From NCBI GenBank assembly GCA_035650355.1, contig DASRHT010000061.1, positions 124,001 through 188,000 of the forward strand: 64,000 nt of DNA, written 5' to 3'. How positions within the stretch are numbered: position 1 is the stretch's first letter; each line of letters begins with the position of its first letter. The notes under the pieces are model-generated. The model was not told the DNA's origin, made no database searches, and was given only the letters and a program-made list of their open reading frames with translations. This document shows, in pieces, positions 18,115 through 26,975 of this stretch. This DNA comes from DASRHT01 sp035650355. Lineage in GTDB: Bacteria > Chloroflexota > Ktedonobacteria > Ktedonobacterales > Ktedonobacteraceae. Position numbers and translations under genes: made by a program.

Positions 18115-18201
18115 ATGGGCCTCTTTGATGATTCCATTGTACTACACGTTCCAGAAAAGCGCATCGTCCCAATGGCCGATGTTTTTTTGTGCCCTCTGTA
18201 G
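18115..18201 (+). CDS. Possible 28-residue peptide
   Basis: The frame begins at ATG 18115 preceded by GAGAGGA and encodes MGLFDDSIVLHVPEKRIVPM followed by ADVFLCPL. It starts 10 bases after the previous tiny frame and lies 74 bases before the alpha/beta hydrolase gene. The N-terminus could be a remnant of a longer protein or a real small peptide. Function unknown. Confidence 0.3.
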   Translation: MGLFDDSIVLHVPEKRIVPMADVFLCPL

Positions 18202-18275
18202 TACACTTTCGATGAAGCGGGAAGCGCTTTGCTCCAACGAACGTCTCGTAATCTCTTCTTTTTCAGGAGGAATCC

Positions 18276-19139
18276 ATGCTCACAGAACATTGCTTCACGA
18301 CCCCTGTTGTCACGCTCAATTATGCAGAAGGGGAAGCTTCAGGCTCCCCACTTGTTTTGCTCCACGGTGGCTCGGCACGTTGGCAATGCGCACTGCCTCT
18401 TCTCCCTGAGTTATCCCAGCAATGGCAGGTGTATGCTCCAGATCTTCGGGGACATGGACGATCTGGGCGCGTGCCGGGCTCCTACCGGCTGACGGACTAT
18501 GTTGCTGATATCGTGACCTTTCTGCAACAGGTGGTCAAGCATCCAGCGGTGCTCTTCGGTCACTCGCTGGGTGGAGAGATTGCTATTCTCATTGCAGCCA
18601 TATATCCTGAGCTTTGCCGCGGCTTAATCATCGGAGATGCGCCACTTGATCTGGCAAACATGCGGAGCTCTTCTCAGCGGAATCGAGAGCGCTTGCTCTA
18701 CTGGAGAGAGTGGGCTGGGCCTGGTCACTCAACAGAAGAGATTGCTGAAGCCCTCAAAAATACCCCGATCGCGGTAGAGGGCAAATCAGATCTCGTAGCG
18801 GCTCATATCCTTTTTGGAGAAGAGCATCCCTGGTTCCAGTGGATGGCAGAAAATCTTCAGCACAATGATCCTGAGATGCTCACTGCTGTCCTGGAATTCA
18901 ACCAGATGCACGAAGGCTACGACTACCAACGCCTTTTTCCCCTCATTGCCTGCCCCACCCTCATTATTCAGGGGAATCCAGCTTATGGAGGGATACTTAC
19001 TGACGAAGAGATTGAACAGGCATTGAGGCTCCTTCCTTGCGCCACGGTGGCACGGATGCAGACGGTTGGGCATCCCTTGCACACCCAGGAGAAAGAGGAG
19101 GTGTTGCGTGCCATGACCACCTTCCTCAAGACGCTCTAA
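18276..19139 (+). CDS. Alpha/beta-hydrolase fold protein
   Basis: This is a 287-residue hydrolase with a strong CAGGAGG ribosome site. The oxyanion strand is LVLLHGGSARW, the nucleophile elbow GHSLGG near residue 90 carries the Ser, and YAPDLRGHGRSG is the typical strand-4 loop. The catalytic His is probably in VGHPLHTQ near residue 267. The cap domain lies between about 130 and 215. There is no signal peptide, so it is cytoplasmic. Substrate is unknown: esterases, haloperoxidase-like and C-C hydrolases share this pattern. Confidence 0.85.
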   Translation: MLTEHCFTTPVVTLNYAEGEASGSPLVLLHGGSARWQCALPLLPELSQQWQVYAPDLRGHGRSGRVPGSYRLTDYVADIVTFLQQVVKHPAVLFGHSLGGEIAILIAAIYPELCRGLIIGDAPLDLANMRSSSQRNRERLLYWREWAGPGHSTEEIAEALKNTPIAVEGKSDLVAAHILFGEEHPWFQWMAENLQHNDPEMLTAVLEFNQMHEGYDYQRLFPLIACPTLIIQGNPAYGGILTDEEIEQALRLLPCATVARMQTVGHPLHTQEKEEVLRAMTTFLKTL

Positions 19140-19143
19140 AGAC

Positions 19144-19165
19144 GAGAAGCAAGATCTTGCTTCTC
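19144..19165. terminator. Bidirectional hairpin terminator candidate
   Basis: A perfect inverted repeat (9-bp stem GAGAAGCAA / TTGCTTCTC with a GATC loop) lies between the convergent hydrolase and CoA-transferase genes. The plus side is followed by CTTTC rather than a long T run, so strength is uncertain. Confidence 0.55.
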
Positions 19166-19194
19166 CTTTCGGAGCTCACCAAATCCGACAAATG

Positions 19195-20400
19195 TCAGGT
19201 TTCCATATGTGGATCGAGTATGATCCCGTCAGCCTCAAATTGGCGGCATTGCTCAGCCGTATAGCCGAGCGATTCGAGTATCGCGGTGGTGTGCTGGCCC
19301 AGTATTGGAGCAGGGCGATATAGCTGTGGAGGGGTGCTGGAATACTTTACGGGAAAGCCGATTGCATGGATGCGACCCGCGACGGGATGCTCAAACTCGA
19401 TATCCATAGCGCGCGCCTGCACCTGGGGGTGCTGGTAGACCTGGTCAAGCGTCAGGACAGGCCCACAGGGAACGCCAGCTTCCTCCAATATACCTAACCA
19501 TTCGCTCGTTGCACGCGTCTTCAGGGTGGCCGTGAGCGTCTCCACAAGTTCGGCCAGATTAGCCATGCGGTCGGCGTTGGTGGCAAACTGTGGCTGTTGC
19601 AACAGGTCGGCACGATCCAGCGCTCTGACGAGCAGCTCCCAGTTGCGCTGATTGGCCGCACCAATCGCAATCCAGCCATCGGCGGTCGCAAACACCTGAT
19701 AGGGGGCCGATAGGCGGTGGGCCGTGCCTAGACGCTGGGGAGCCGTTCCGGTGGCCCAGTATTCGTTCGATTCCCAGATAGTATAGGCCAGCGCGGCTTC
19801 GAAGAGAGAAGTATCGATATATTGTCCTTCCCCTGTACGTCCACGCGAGAGCAGGGCAGCGAGGATGGCATGGCTGGCATAAAGTCCCGCGTTAAGATCG
19901 CTGATAGGCACACCAACTTTGGCCGGTTCTTCAGCGGAGCCTGTGACCGAGAGCACTCCGCTCATGGCCTGCGCCACCAGATCGAAGCCGCCGCGCTCGC
20001 TGTATGGACCTGTATGCCCAAAACCAGAGATAGAGCAGTAGACCAGCGCGGGATGCCTGGCATGCACCGCCTCAAAGCCGAAGCCAAGACGGTTCATTGT
20101 GCCTGGGCGGAAATTCTCGATCAGCACATCCGCCGTCGCGATCAAACGCCAGAGCATCTCTTTGCCGGCTGGCGTGCGAATATCAATGGCGATCCCGTAC
20201 TTGTTGCGGTTCATCGCGATAAAGGCCGCCGACTCGCCGTTATAATAAGGCGGGGCCATGCGTCGCGAATCGTCCCCGCCACGGGGATTCTCGATTTTGA
20301 TCACTTCAGCTCCTAGATCGGCCAGAAGCATGGCACAAAACGGCCCGGCCATGATTTGCGTCAAATCTAACACACGGATGCCCGCGAGTGCGGCTGGCAT
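19195..20400 (-). CDS. CaiB/BaiF family (class III) CoA-transferase
   Basis: A 401-residue cytoplasmic enzyme that moves CoA between acyl donors. Family motifs are AGPFCAMLLADLGAEVIKIE at the N-terminus, VLIENFRPGTMNRLGFG near residue 100, and GVPISDLNAGLYA near 163, holding the likely catalytic Asp that forms the mixed anhydride. Length is normal. It lies between crotonase genes on the opposite strand, so it may feed acyl-CoA substrates to them. The actual acid is not predictable. Confidence 0.9.
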   Translation of the reverse strand: MPAALAGIRVLDLTQIMAGPFCAMLLADLGAEVIKIENPRGGDDSRRMAPPYYNGESAAFIAMNRNKYGIAIDIRTPAGKEMLWRLIATADVLIENFRPGTMNRLGFGFEAVHARHPALVYCSISGFGHTGPYSERGGFDLVAQAMSGVLSVTGSAEEPAKVGVPISDLNAGLYASHAILAALLSRGRTGEGQYIDTSLFEAALAYTIWESNEYWATGTAPQRLGTAHRLSAPYQVFATADGWIAIGAANQRNWELLVRALDRADLLQQPQFATNADRMANLAELVETLTATLKTRATSEWLGILEEAGVPCGPVLTLDQVYQHPQVQARAMDIEFEHPVAGRIHAIGFPVKYSSTPPQLYRPAPILGQHTTAILESLGYTAEQCRQFEADGIILDPHMET

Positions 20401-20501
20401 AACTTGCTCACTTTCCCTGGTAAATATGTACTCTGGACTGTCGTCTAAGATAGTGCCTGATTCTCAGCGTGGGCGCGCTCGCATCGCAGACGCTTGCCTT
20501 G

Positions 20502-20558
20502 TTGTGGAGGTGTTGTGGGAACATGCGCTTCGCGCATGTTCCCACAACACCTCCACAA
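20502..20558. repeat. Perfect 27-bp inverted repeat
   Basis: Two 27-base arms (20502-20528 and 20532-20558) are exact reverse complements around a TTC loop. The arm begins TTGTGGAGGTGTTGTGGG. It lies between the divergent CoA-transferase and second crotonase genes, so it is not at a 3' end and is unlikely to be a simple terminator. It could be a cruciform, a transcript hairpin or a mobile palindrome remnant. No second copy was seen here. Confidence 0.8.
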
Positions 20559-20671
20559 GCTCTGCCATGCAATGGCGAAGACCCTCAGAATCAGACACAC
20601 TCTAGCCATATATGATACTCTAAAATAGTTATATCCAGATCAGATAAAACTATACAAAGCGGGGTATCCGA

Positions 20672-21460
20672 ATGTCAACCGAAAACGCCGATGCTGGAGC
20701 CGTGCAGCTCGAACAAAACGGCCCGATAGCCACCCTTACCTTATCTCGTCCTGCCGCGCTCAACGCGCTTACCTGGACGATGTATCAACAGATGGAAAAA
20801 CATCTTGAGAAGCTAGAAGCCGATGATACCGTTCGCGCTATCATTATCCGTGGAGAAGGCAAGGCGTTCGCAGCAGGGACCGATATCCAGCAATTTCAAG
20901 GCTTTACCGGCGAAGACGGCATTGCTTACGAGCATACGATGGAAGCAATCGTCGAGCGCCTCTATACTATTACTAAGCCAACCATTGCAGCAATTCACGG
21001 GTATGCCGTCGGCGCGGGCATCGTCATTGCCACTGTATGCGACCTGCGTTACGCCACCCCTGCCGCTCGCTTCGGCGTCCCGATAGCGCGTACGCTGGGC
21101 AACTGCATCACGCATAAAAACTACCAGCACCTGGTCAATGCCTTTGGCGCAATGCGTACCAAAGAAATGCTCTTCACCGGACGCTTACTCACCGCCACTG
21201 AGGCCGCGCAATGTGGCTTTCTGACCGCGCTAGTCGATGAAGAGCAGCTCATGGCCCGCGTAACCCAAGTTGCCCAACAAATCAGCTCGCTCGCTCCCCT
21301 CACGATCTGGGCCACGAAAGAGGCGCAAAGGCGGCTGAACGCGGCGGCAGAGGCCATCGATTTCGACGACGTGGTGGCACGCATCTATGGCAGCGCGGAT
21401 TTCGCCGAAGGAGTGCGAGCCTATCTGGAGAAGCGCAAACCAAACTGGCAAGGGCGATAA
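20672..21460 (+). CDS. Enoyl-CoA hydratase/isomerase family protein (second paralogue)
   Basis: A 262-residue crotonase-fold protein. Oxyanion-hole segments are FAAGTDIQQFQGF near residue 67 and AAIHGYAVGAGIVIATVCDL near 107. The region RFGVPIARTLGNCI lacks the usual acidic residue of hydratases. The C-terminus ends with FAEGVRAYLEKRKPNW, typical of the family, and the 16705 paralogue has the same kind of ending. The ribosome site is GCGGGG. It is divergent from the CoA-transferase, so the two may form one acyl-CoA pathway. The reaction cannot be assigned. Confidence 0.85.
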   Translation: MSTENADAGAVQLEQNGPIATLTLSRPAALNALTWTMYQQMEKHLEKLEADDTVRAIIIRGEGKAFAAGTDIQQFQGFTGEDGIAYEHTMEAIVERLYTITKPTIAAIHGYAVGAGIVIATVCDLRYATPAARFGVPIARTLGNCITHKNYQHLVNAFGAMRTKEMLFTGRLLTATEAAQCGFLTALVDEEQLMARVTQVAQQISSLAPLTIWATKEAQRRLNAAAEAIDFDDVVARIYGSADFAEGVRAYLEKRKPNWQGR

Positions 21461-21623
21461 TAAGCTATTTTCTTCATGATTACCATTTTTCCTGCATTTA
21501 GTGGTATAGACATCTTGACAATAATACCACGATACTCTATGATTATGTCTAGAACCGCTCGTTGCGAGCCTGATCGATGGATATAGGTGATTTCGTCAAT
21601 ACCGTATATCGTGCCATTCATTT

Positions 21624-21700
21624 CAGACGGCCTGAACCGCGTAGGGACCTCCCACGATGAATCGGGGAGCGACAGCGCGTCCAATCGCGTTGGTCGTCTG
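21624..21700 (+). repeat. Palindromic dispersed repeat, family A, copy 2
   Basis: A 77-base element has the same ends as copy 1 (CAGACGGCCTGA ... GTTGGTCGTCTG). Its core, CCCACGATGAATCGGGGAGC, is the reverse complement of the core in copy 3, so the core has flipped relative to the ends. It lies upstream of the GH18 gene, again in a leader position. Confidence 0.8.
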
Positions 21701-21783
21701 TATAGTGTGCTATTGTGCCATAGCATAGATCAACTACGCCTTGCGCAGGTGTGGTTGAGCACATGGCTGCAAGGAGAGCTACC

Positions 21784-23319
21784 ATGCTGCGTTCTTCGCG
21801 TCTTCTCACGCTTACCGCTATCACCATTATGTTGGTCATTGGAAGTCTTGGTACCATTTTTCTTACCAACCGCCCCTCAAACGCCCTCGCTACCAGTAAC
21901 CTGGTCAGCAATCCAGGTTTTGAAACCGGGAATCTCAGTAGTTGGAGTTGTGATGCAGGGGATGCGGTTGTGAGCAGTCCGGTCCATAGCGGATCGTTTG
22001 CCCTGCAAATGAATCCCACCAGTTCGACTACAGGTCAGTGTACACAAACGATCAGTGTTCAGCCCAACACCGCCTATACGCTCAGTGGCTTCCTCAACGG
22101 CCCTTTTGCCTACATTGGCGTCCTTAACGGAAGCAGCACCTGGACTAGCAGCACCAGTTATACTCAGCTCACGGTCCCGTTTACCACAGCGGCTTCCGCG
22201 ACCAGCATCACCATCTTTGTGCATGGCTGGTACGCGCAGGGCAGTGTCGATGTTGACGATATCGTTTTGAGCGGTCCGGCGGGCTCAAGCACACCAACCC
22301 CCGTACCCACCAATGCCCCCACGCCCACGCCGACTCATACTCCACCGACACCCACGCCTACGCCTCAGCCGACTGCCACTCCGATGCCCACGCCTACGCC
22401 ATGCCCATCGTGCGGCGGTGGACTGCCCAAACACCTGCTGACCGGCTACTGGCAGGACTTTACTAACGGGGCAACGCCGCTACGGCTGACCGATGTCAAC
22501 TCCAACTTCGACATCATCGCCGTCGCCTTCGCCAATGCCGCTCCGAACAACGCGGGCGCGGTAACGTTTAGCGTTGACTCCGGCCTGTCGTCCGCGCTCG
22601 GTGGCTATACAGATGCCCAGTTCAAGAGCGACATTGCTACAATGCACTCGCGCGGCAAGAAAGTCATCATCTCCGTTGGCGGTCAGAACGGCACTATTAG
22701 CGTTTCCGACTCGACCAGCGCGGCCAATTTCGCCAACAGCGTCTTCGGGCTGATGACAAACTTCGGCTTCGATGGCGTCGATATCGATCTGGAGAACGGC
22801 ATCAATCCATCGGCGATGACCAGCGCGCTCCAGCAACTATCGGCTAAGGCGGGCTCCAGTCTGATTATCACGCTCGCCCCGCAGACTATCGACATGCAAT
22901 CGACCGGTGATGGCTACTTCCAGCTCGCCCTGAACATTAAGAACATTCTTACCATCGTCAACATGCAGTACTACAACTCCGGCACCATGCTGGGCTGCGA
23001 TAGCCAGGTCTATGCCGAGGGAACCGAGAACTTCATCACGGCCCTGGCCTGTATTCAGCTAGAAAACGGCCTGCGCCCCGATCAGGTTGGCATTGGCCTG
23101 CCCGCATCCAGTTCGGCGGCTGGCGGTGGCGTCGTAGCTCCATCGGTCGTCAATGCCGCGCTTGATTGCCTGGCAACCGGCAATAACTGCGGCACCTTCA
23201 AGCCACCAACCACCTGGCCTGGCATCCGTGGCGCGATGACCTGGTCGATCAACTGGGATGCCTCCAACGGCAACAACTTCTCCGGCACCGTTCGACCGCA
23301 CCTGAACACGTTACCGTAG
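21784..23319 (+). CDS. Secreted GH18 (chitinase-like) glycoside hydrolase with carbohydrate-binding domain
   Basis: An exported 511-residue enzyme. ATG 21784 is chosen over an upstream frame at 21751 because AAGGAG lies at good spacing. A signal peptide (about residues 1-36) precedes a jelly-roll binding module beginning NLVSNPGFETGNLSSW. A Thr-Pro-rich linker (about 170-210) of repeated PTPTP units follows. The catalytic barrel begins KHLLTGYWQDF and carries the GH18 signature FDGVDIDLE near residue 330, with Glu as acid. NMQYYNSG and the final MTWSINWD strand also match. It probably degrades chitin or a related N-acetylglucosamine polymer outside the cell. Confidence 0.92.
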   Translation: MLRSSRLLTLTAITIMLVIGSLGTIFLTNRPSNALATSNLVSNPGFETGNLSSWSCDAGDAVVSSPVHSGSFALQMNPTSSTTGQCTQTISVQPNTAYTLSGFLNGPFAYIGVLNGSSTWTSSTSYTQLTVPFTTAASATSITIFVHGWYAQGSVDVDDIVLSGPAGSSTPTPVPTNAPTPTPTHTPPTPTPTPQPTATPMPTPTPCPSCGGGLPKHLLTGYWQDFTNGATPLRLTDVNSNFDIIAVAFANAAPNNAGAVTFSVDSGLSSALGGYTDAQFKSDIATMHSRGKKVIISVGGQNGTISVSDSTSAANFANSVFGLMTNFGFDGVDIDLENGINPSAMTSALQQLSAKAGSSLIITLAPQTIDMQSTGDGYFQLALNIKNILTIVNMQYYNSGTMLGCDSQVYAEGTENFITALACIQLENGLRPDQVGIGLPASSSAAGGGVVAPSVVNAALDCLATGNNCGTFKPPTTWPGIRGAMTWSINWDASNGNNFSGTVRPHLNTLP

Positions 23320-23363
23320 CGCGGAATTAATAGTAGCCTCGATTTGAACAGGCATAAACAAAA

Positions 23364-23393
23364 TGGAGGTGGGCGGAAATCCGCTCACCCTCC
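23364..23393 (+). terminator. Hairpin terminator candidate after GH18 gene
   Basis: GGAGGTGGGCGGA and TCCGCTCACCCTCC can pair with one mismatch and one bulge around an AA loop, 45 bases after the GH18 stop. The T run after it is poor. The remaining ~180 bases before the NurA gene are AT-rich and hold no feature I could support. Confidence 0.5.
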
Positions 23394-23626
23394 TACCTCT
23401 AGTTACAGATTCTCTCCTTTTTCAAACGTTATAACATATCTTTTGACAATCTTTCCTCGTCGTCTACCACCTCTATAGTATCTTTTCCCCTCGATGCACT
23501 CCATTTCTACCTTTTTGCTATTGAATCGCATCATTGCTGATGCTAAAATAGAAAGAAAATACAGCTAAGTTGATATTAAGTGCGTTCGCTCGGCAGCAAG
23601 GCACATATCGCTTTTCTTTTCAACCT

Positions 23627-24778
23627 ATGATTGAACCTGAAAGTTATCAACAACTTAAACAGGAGATCGCGAGCCGCATCGAGGCTGATCGCGTCATCCT
23701 GGATCAACTACGAGATGAGATCCGCCCTCTACGCAACGAGGTGCGGCGCATCCATTCGCGCACTACAACCTCCATCTCGCTGGTAGCGGCTGATGGGGGC
23801 AATAATAAGCTGCAGTTTGACCCATTTCTAGTGCAGGTCGTACGCATTGTCGATTCGAACAATAACGAGTATTGTCTGGAGGCCGTGACGCCCACAACAC
23901 GGGTTGCCAGCCTGAGCGCGAAGCAATTCGATGAGCACGGTCAACCCCATACGGCACTGGGCAAGCTGATGAACTATCTGGGAGTGCGAGAGCTGGAGCA
24001 GATCAGCCACATGATCCATCACAAAGAGGATGGCACTCCGACCAGTCCCACATGGGTGAAGGTTTATCGCGACCTCGTCGAATGGGCCATTTTGTTCTCA
24101 CTGGTGCGTGACTACGATTTTGGCTCCGATACGCTTATCGTCCACGACGGCCTACTGCGTAGCACTATCTTCGCGGGCGATCTGTTCGCCCGCTATCTGC
24201 AAGGGCTTGAAGAAGGCATTGAACAACAAAGGCGGCGCAGAAGGCGGAAAATTTATCTGACAGGCATTGCCAAACATAGCCAGGTACTCTCGCGCTATCG
24301 GCTGGCGATGATGCTTGAGCGCATCCTTACGACGAACTATCCCGCTTATGTTGAGATTCCCCGCGAAATCGAGGACAAAGCGTATCTCTGGTCAGAGTAT
24401 ACGCTGGGCAATGATCGGGAAATAGTAGGACGCGAGCGCGAAGGCCACAGATTCGCTGGCGGTAAGATGTTTTTCGTCAAGTTCGGGGATCGCAGTCGCG
24501 ATCCCATCTGGCCCATCGATATCTTTCTTCCCCAGAAGGATGAGGCCCAGCACATTCTAGGCCACATGCTCTGCGACGCGCTCAACGGTTTTCCTATTCC
24601 CCATTACCCGCTCTGTCTTCAAAGGGCACATGCCAACGCGGCAATGGTGGATTTCGATTTTGATGTGCTGCAAAGCCAGATCTTCGATGGCATTCGCGCC
24701 ATCCTGGGCGACGAAGCGCCCGTGCTGGACGTGTTCCGCTTGCAGGAGATGGACCCGTCCCAGCGTCGTTATGAGTAG
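23627..24778 (+). CDS. nurA: NurA-family nuclease
   Basis: This is a 383-residue 5'-3' nuclease of the NurA family that works with HerA to resect DNA ends. The metal-binding signature AADGGNNKLQ is near residue 52; a second acidic cluster is LIVHDGLLRSTIF near 180. A late ILGHMLCDALNGFPIPHYPL closes the domain, and the N-terminal helix is charged. The frame can extend to TTG 23570, giving 19 extra residues. Neither start has a clear ribosome site, so ATG 23627 is a choice. The HerA gene follows 19 bases later. A repair role is established for archaeal pairs. A defence role is possible for bacterial pairs but is not shown here. Confidence 0.82.
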   Translation: MIEPESYQQLKQEIASRIEADRVILDQLRDEIRPLRNEVRRIHSRTTTSISLVAADGGNNKLQFDPFLVQVVRIVDSNNNEYCLEAVTPTTRVASLSAKQFDEHGQPHTALGKLMNYLGVRELEQISHMIHHKEDGTPTSPTWVKVYRDLVEWAILFSLVRDYDFGSDTLIVHDGLLRSTIFAGDLFARYLQGLEEGIEQQRRRRRRKIYLTGIAKHSQVLSRYRLAMMLERILTTNYPAYVEIPREIEDKAYLWSEYTLGNDREIVGREREGHRFAGGKMFFVKFGDRSRDPIWPIDIFLPQKDEAQHILGHMLCDALNGFPIPHYPLCLQRAHANAAMVDFDFDVLQSQIFDGIRAILGDEAPVLDVFRLQEMDPSQRRYE

Positions 24779-24797
24779 ATAGGGAAGAGAATATGAG

Positions 24798-26939
24798 ATG
24801 CCAGATATAGAATTGTTTTCGCACAAGCAAATTATCGGAATATTTCGCGGCTTTCAGGAAGGCGGCCTGGAATTTCATGCAGAACTGGTGCTGCCATATC
24901 GCCACGAGTTCCAGAGCATCCCGATGCACGGCCAGTTTCTACTGGTCCAGCTCGAAACGCCCGATGAGGCGGTGCTAGGACGCATCACCGCCTTTTCGTC
25001 AGAAGGCAAACTGGCTTCCGGCTATGGCGAGGAATTTAACATCCGAGCCTTGCGCGAGAATCGCCAGATTCCCGATGATCTGCGCGAAGACTACCTCAAG
25101 TACCGGGTGAATATTCGCGTGCTTGGCGTGCTGCGTAAGGGAGCTGGCGAGCAGCTACAATTCATCGCATCCCACCGCCGATTGCCACATGTTGGCAGCC
25201 CCGTAGCCTTTCCTTCTGGCGAGATTTTACGCGAGATCGTAGGACATAATATCGACGGGGCCGTAATTGGGCATTTCGCGCTGGGGGAATACATCTATGC
25301 CCAGGACGATCACACTCCTGGCAAGAATGATGGGCTGGTGAAAGAAGAATGGATGCAGCTTAAATCGCCTGAAATCCTTGTCCGCTTCCCGGTAGAGAGC
25401 CTGGTTTCGCGACGCTCTTTCATTTTCGCCCGCGCGGGCTTTGGGAAATCGAACCTCAATAAACTACTTTTCAGCACCCTTTATAAAGAGACGCCTACCG
25501 TTACCAAGCGCAAAGGGAAAAAAGTTCCGGTCGGCACCATTATCTTCGATCCAGATGGTGAATATTTCTGGCCGGATGATAAAGACCGCCCCGGACTCTG
25601 CGACGTTCCCGAACTTCAAGATAAGCTTGTCGTCTTTACCTCCCGTAAGGGACCTGGCGATTTCTATAGCTCCTTCGTCGCGGGCGATATCAAACTGGAT
25701 ATCAGACGCTTTCGCCCGGCTGATGTCATCGCCATCGCGCTTGGCCCCGAGAGGCAGGATCAGCAAAATGTGCGTAAGCTCAAAGGGCTGAATCAGGACG
25801 GCTGGGAGAGATTGGTGAACTTAATCGACCGCGATGGGAATCAGGCATCGCTGGACGAGATTGGCAAGATTATCGGCCTGGAGGCTAATAAACAGGAGGT
25901 CGAGGCATTAGCCGCGCGTGGCAATATGGCCTCTATCGTGAGTACGTTGCATGACAAAAGCAGCCAGCTCATAGACATGCTCTTCAGATCGCTCTCGCAG
26001 GGCAAACTTTGCATTATTGATGTTTCGCGCATGCGTGGCTCGCAATCGCTGATCCTCTCCGGCCTGATTCTCCGGCGAATTTTTGATCGCAACCAGGAGG
26101 AGTTCACGCAGGCCGAGCCTAAAACGATCCCCACCATCGCGGTAGTGGAGGAAGCGCAATCGGTGCTTAACGACCGCTCCAGCGCCGCCGAACCCTATAT
26201 TGCCTGGGTGAAGGAAGGGCGAAAATACGATCTGGGCTCCCTGTTGATCACTCAGCAGCCGGGTAGCATTCCCGTCGATATTCTCAGCCAGGGTGACAAC
26301 TGGTTCATCTTCCATCTGCTTTCTGCCGCCGATCTCACAACGCTGCAACGCGCCAATGCGCACTTCAGCGGAGACATCCTCAGCGTCCTTCTCAACGAAC
26401 CGATTCCGGGGCAGGGCGTTTTCTGGAGCTCAGTGGGAGGCAAACCCTATCCCGTTCCGATCCGCACCCTTTCGTTCGAACAGCTCTATACCGTGCGCGA
26501 TCCCTATTACAACCTGCCAGCCGCAAAGACTTTCGCTCAGGACCTCAAGGCGGAATACCAACAGGCGCTGGCTGCCAGTTTCGAAGCCATTGACAATATA
26601 CCAACAGCAGAAGAGGCCCTTGAGGATGGCAATCATCCAGAAATTCAAATCATTGACGCAATGGCTGTATATAAACGCCAGGTGATAGAGTCTCTACGTA
26701 GTGATGCTAACTTCCGAGCGGATGTAGCTCGTGGCACGCCCTGGGGAAGGATTGGAGGATGTATTAAAGAGAGGCTACCAGATATTATCGAAGATCAGGA
26801 ACGTGACCGCCTGGCATTTAAGATGGTTTGGGAAGTACTCACCGAGGTTTTTGGACCAGAAAATGAGGGATGGTATACATTTAGAAGCAAATCCAAAGGA
26901 ACGGCTATGGTAAAAACTGGCAAGAAAGAGTACAGTTAG
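24798..26939 (+). CDS. herA: HerA-like hexameric DNA translocase/ATPase
   Basis: A 713-residue motor ATPase of the HerA/FtsK superfamily. The N-terminal ~150 residues form the HAS-barrel. Walker A is RAGFGKSNLNKLLF near residue 213, followed by IIFDPDGEYFW near 248. Walker B is IAVVEEAQSVLND near 448, and a sensor/arginine-finger region is GRKYDLGSLLITQQPGSIP. A ~150-residue C-terminal extension follows the ATPase core. The translation ends after a lysine-rich tail. It is downstream of nurA with a 19-base gap, so both are made together and should form the end-processing complex. Confidence 0.88.
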   Translation: MPDIELFSHKQIIGIFRGFQEGGLEFHAELVLPYRHEFQSIPMHGQFLLVQLETPDEAVLGRITAFSSEGKLASGYGEEFNIRALRENRQIPDDLREDYLKYRVNIRVLGVLRKGAGEQLQFIASHRRLPHVGSPVAFPSGEILREIVGHNIDGAVIGHFALGEYIYAQDDHTPGKNDGLVKEEWMQLKSPEILVRFPVESLVSRRSFIFARAGFGKSNLNKLLFSTLYKETPTVTKRKGKKVPVGTIIFDPDGEYFWPDDKDRPGLCDVPELQDKLVVFTSRKGPGDFYSSFVAGDIKLDIRRFRPADVIAIALGPERQDQQNVRKLKGLNQDGWERLVNLIDRDGNQASLDEIGKIIGLEANKQEVEALAARGNMASIVSTLHDKSSQLIDMLFRSLSQGKLCIIDVSRMRGSQSLILSGLILRRIFDRNQEEFTQAEPKTIPTIAVVEEAQSVLNDRSSAAEPYIAWVKEGRKYDLGSLLITQQPGSIPVDILSQGDNWFIFHLLSAADLTTLQRANAHFSGDILSVLLNEPIPGQGVFWSSVGGKPYPVPIRTLSFEQLYTVRDPYYNLPAAKTFAQDLKAEYQQALAASFEAIDNIPTAEEALEDGNHPEIQIIDAMAVYKRQVIESLRSDANFRADVARGTPWGRIGGCIKERLPDIIEDQERDRLAFKMVWEVLTEVFGPENEGWYTFRSKSKGTAMVKTGKKEYS

Positions 26940-26975
26940 TATGCAGGTACAATCAGTATTTTTCAGGAGAGAATA

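Noticed and set aside
20502..20558. CRISPR-like or terminator reading of the 27-bp palindrome
   Set aside because: There is a single copy, no spacers, and it lies between 5' ends of divergent genes.
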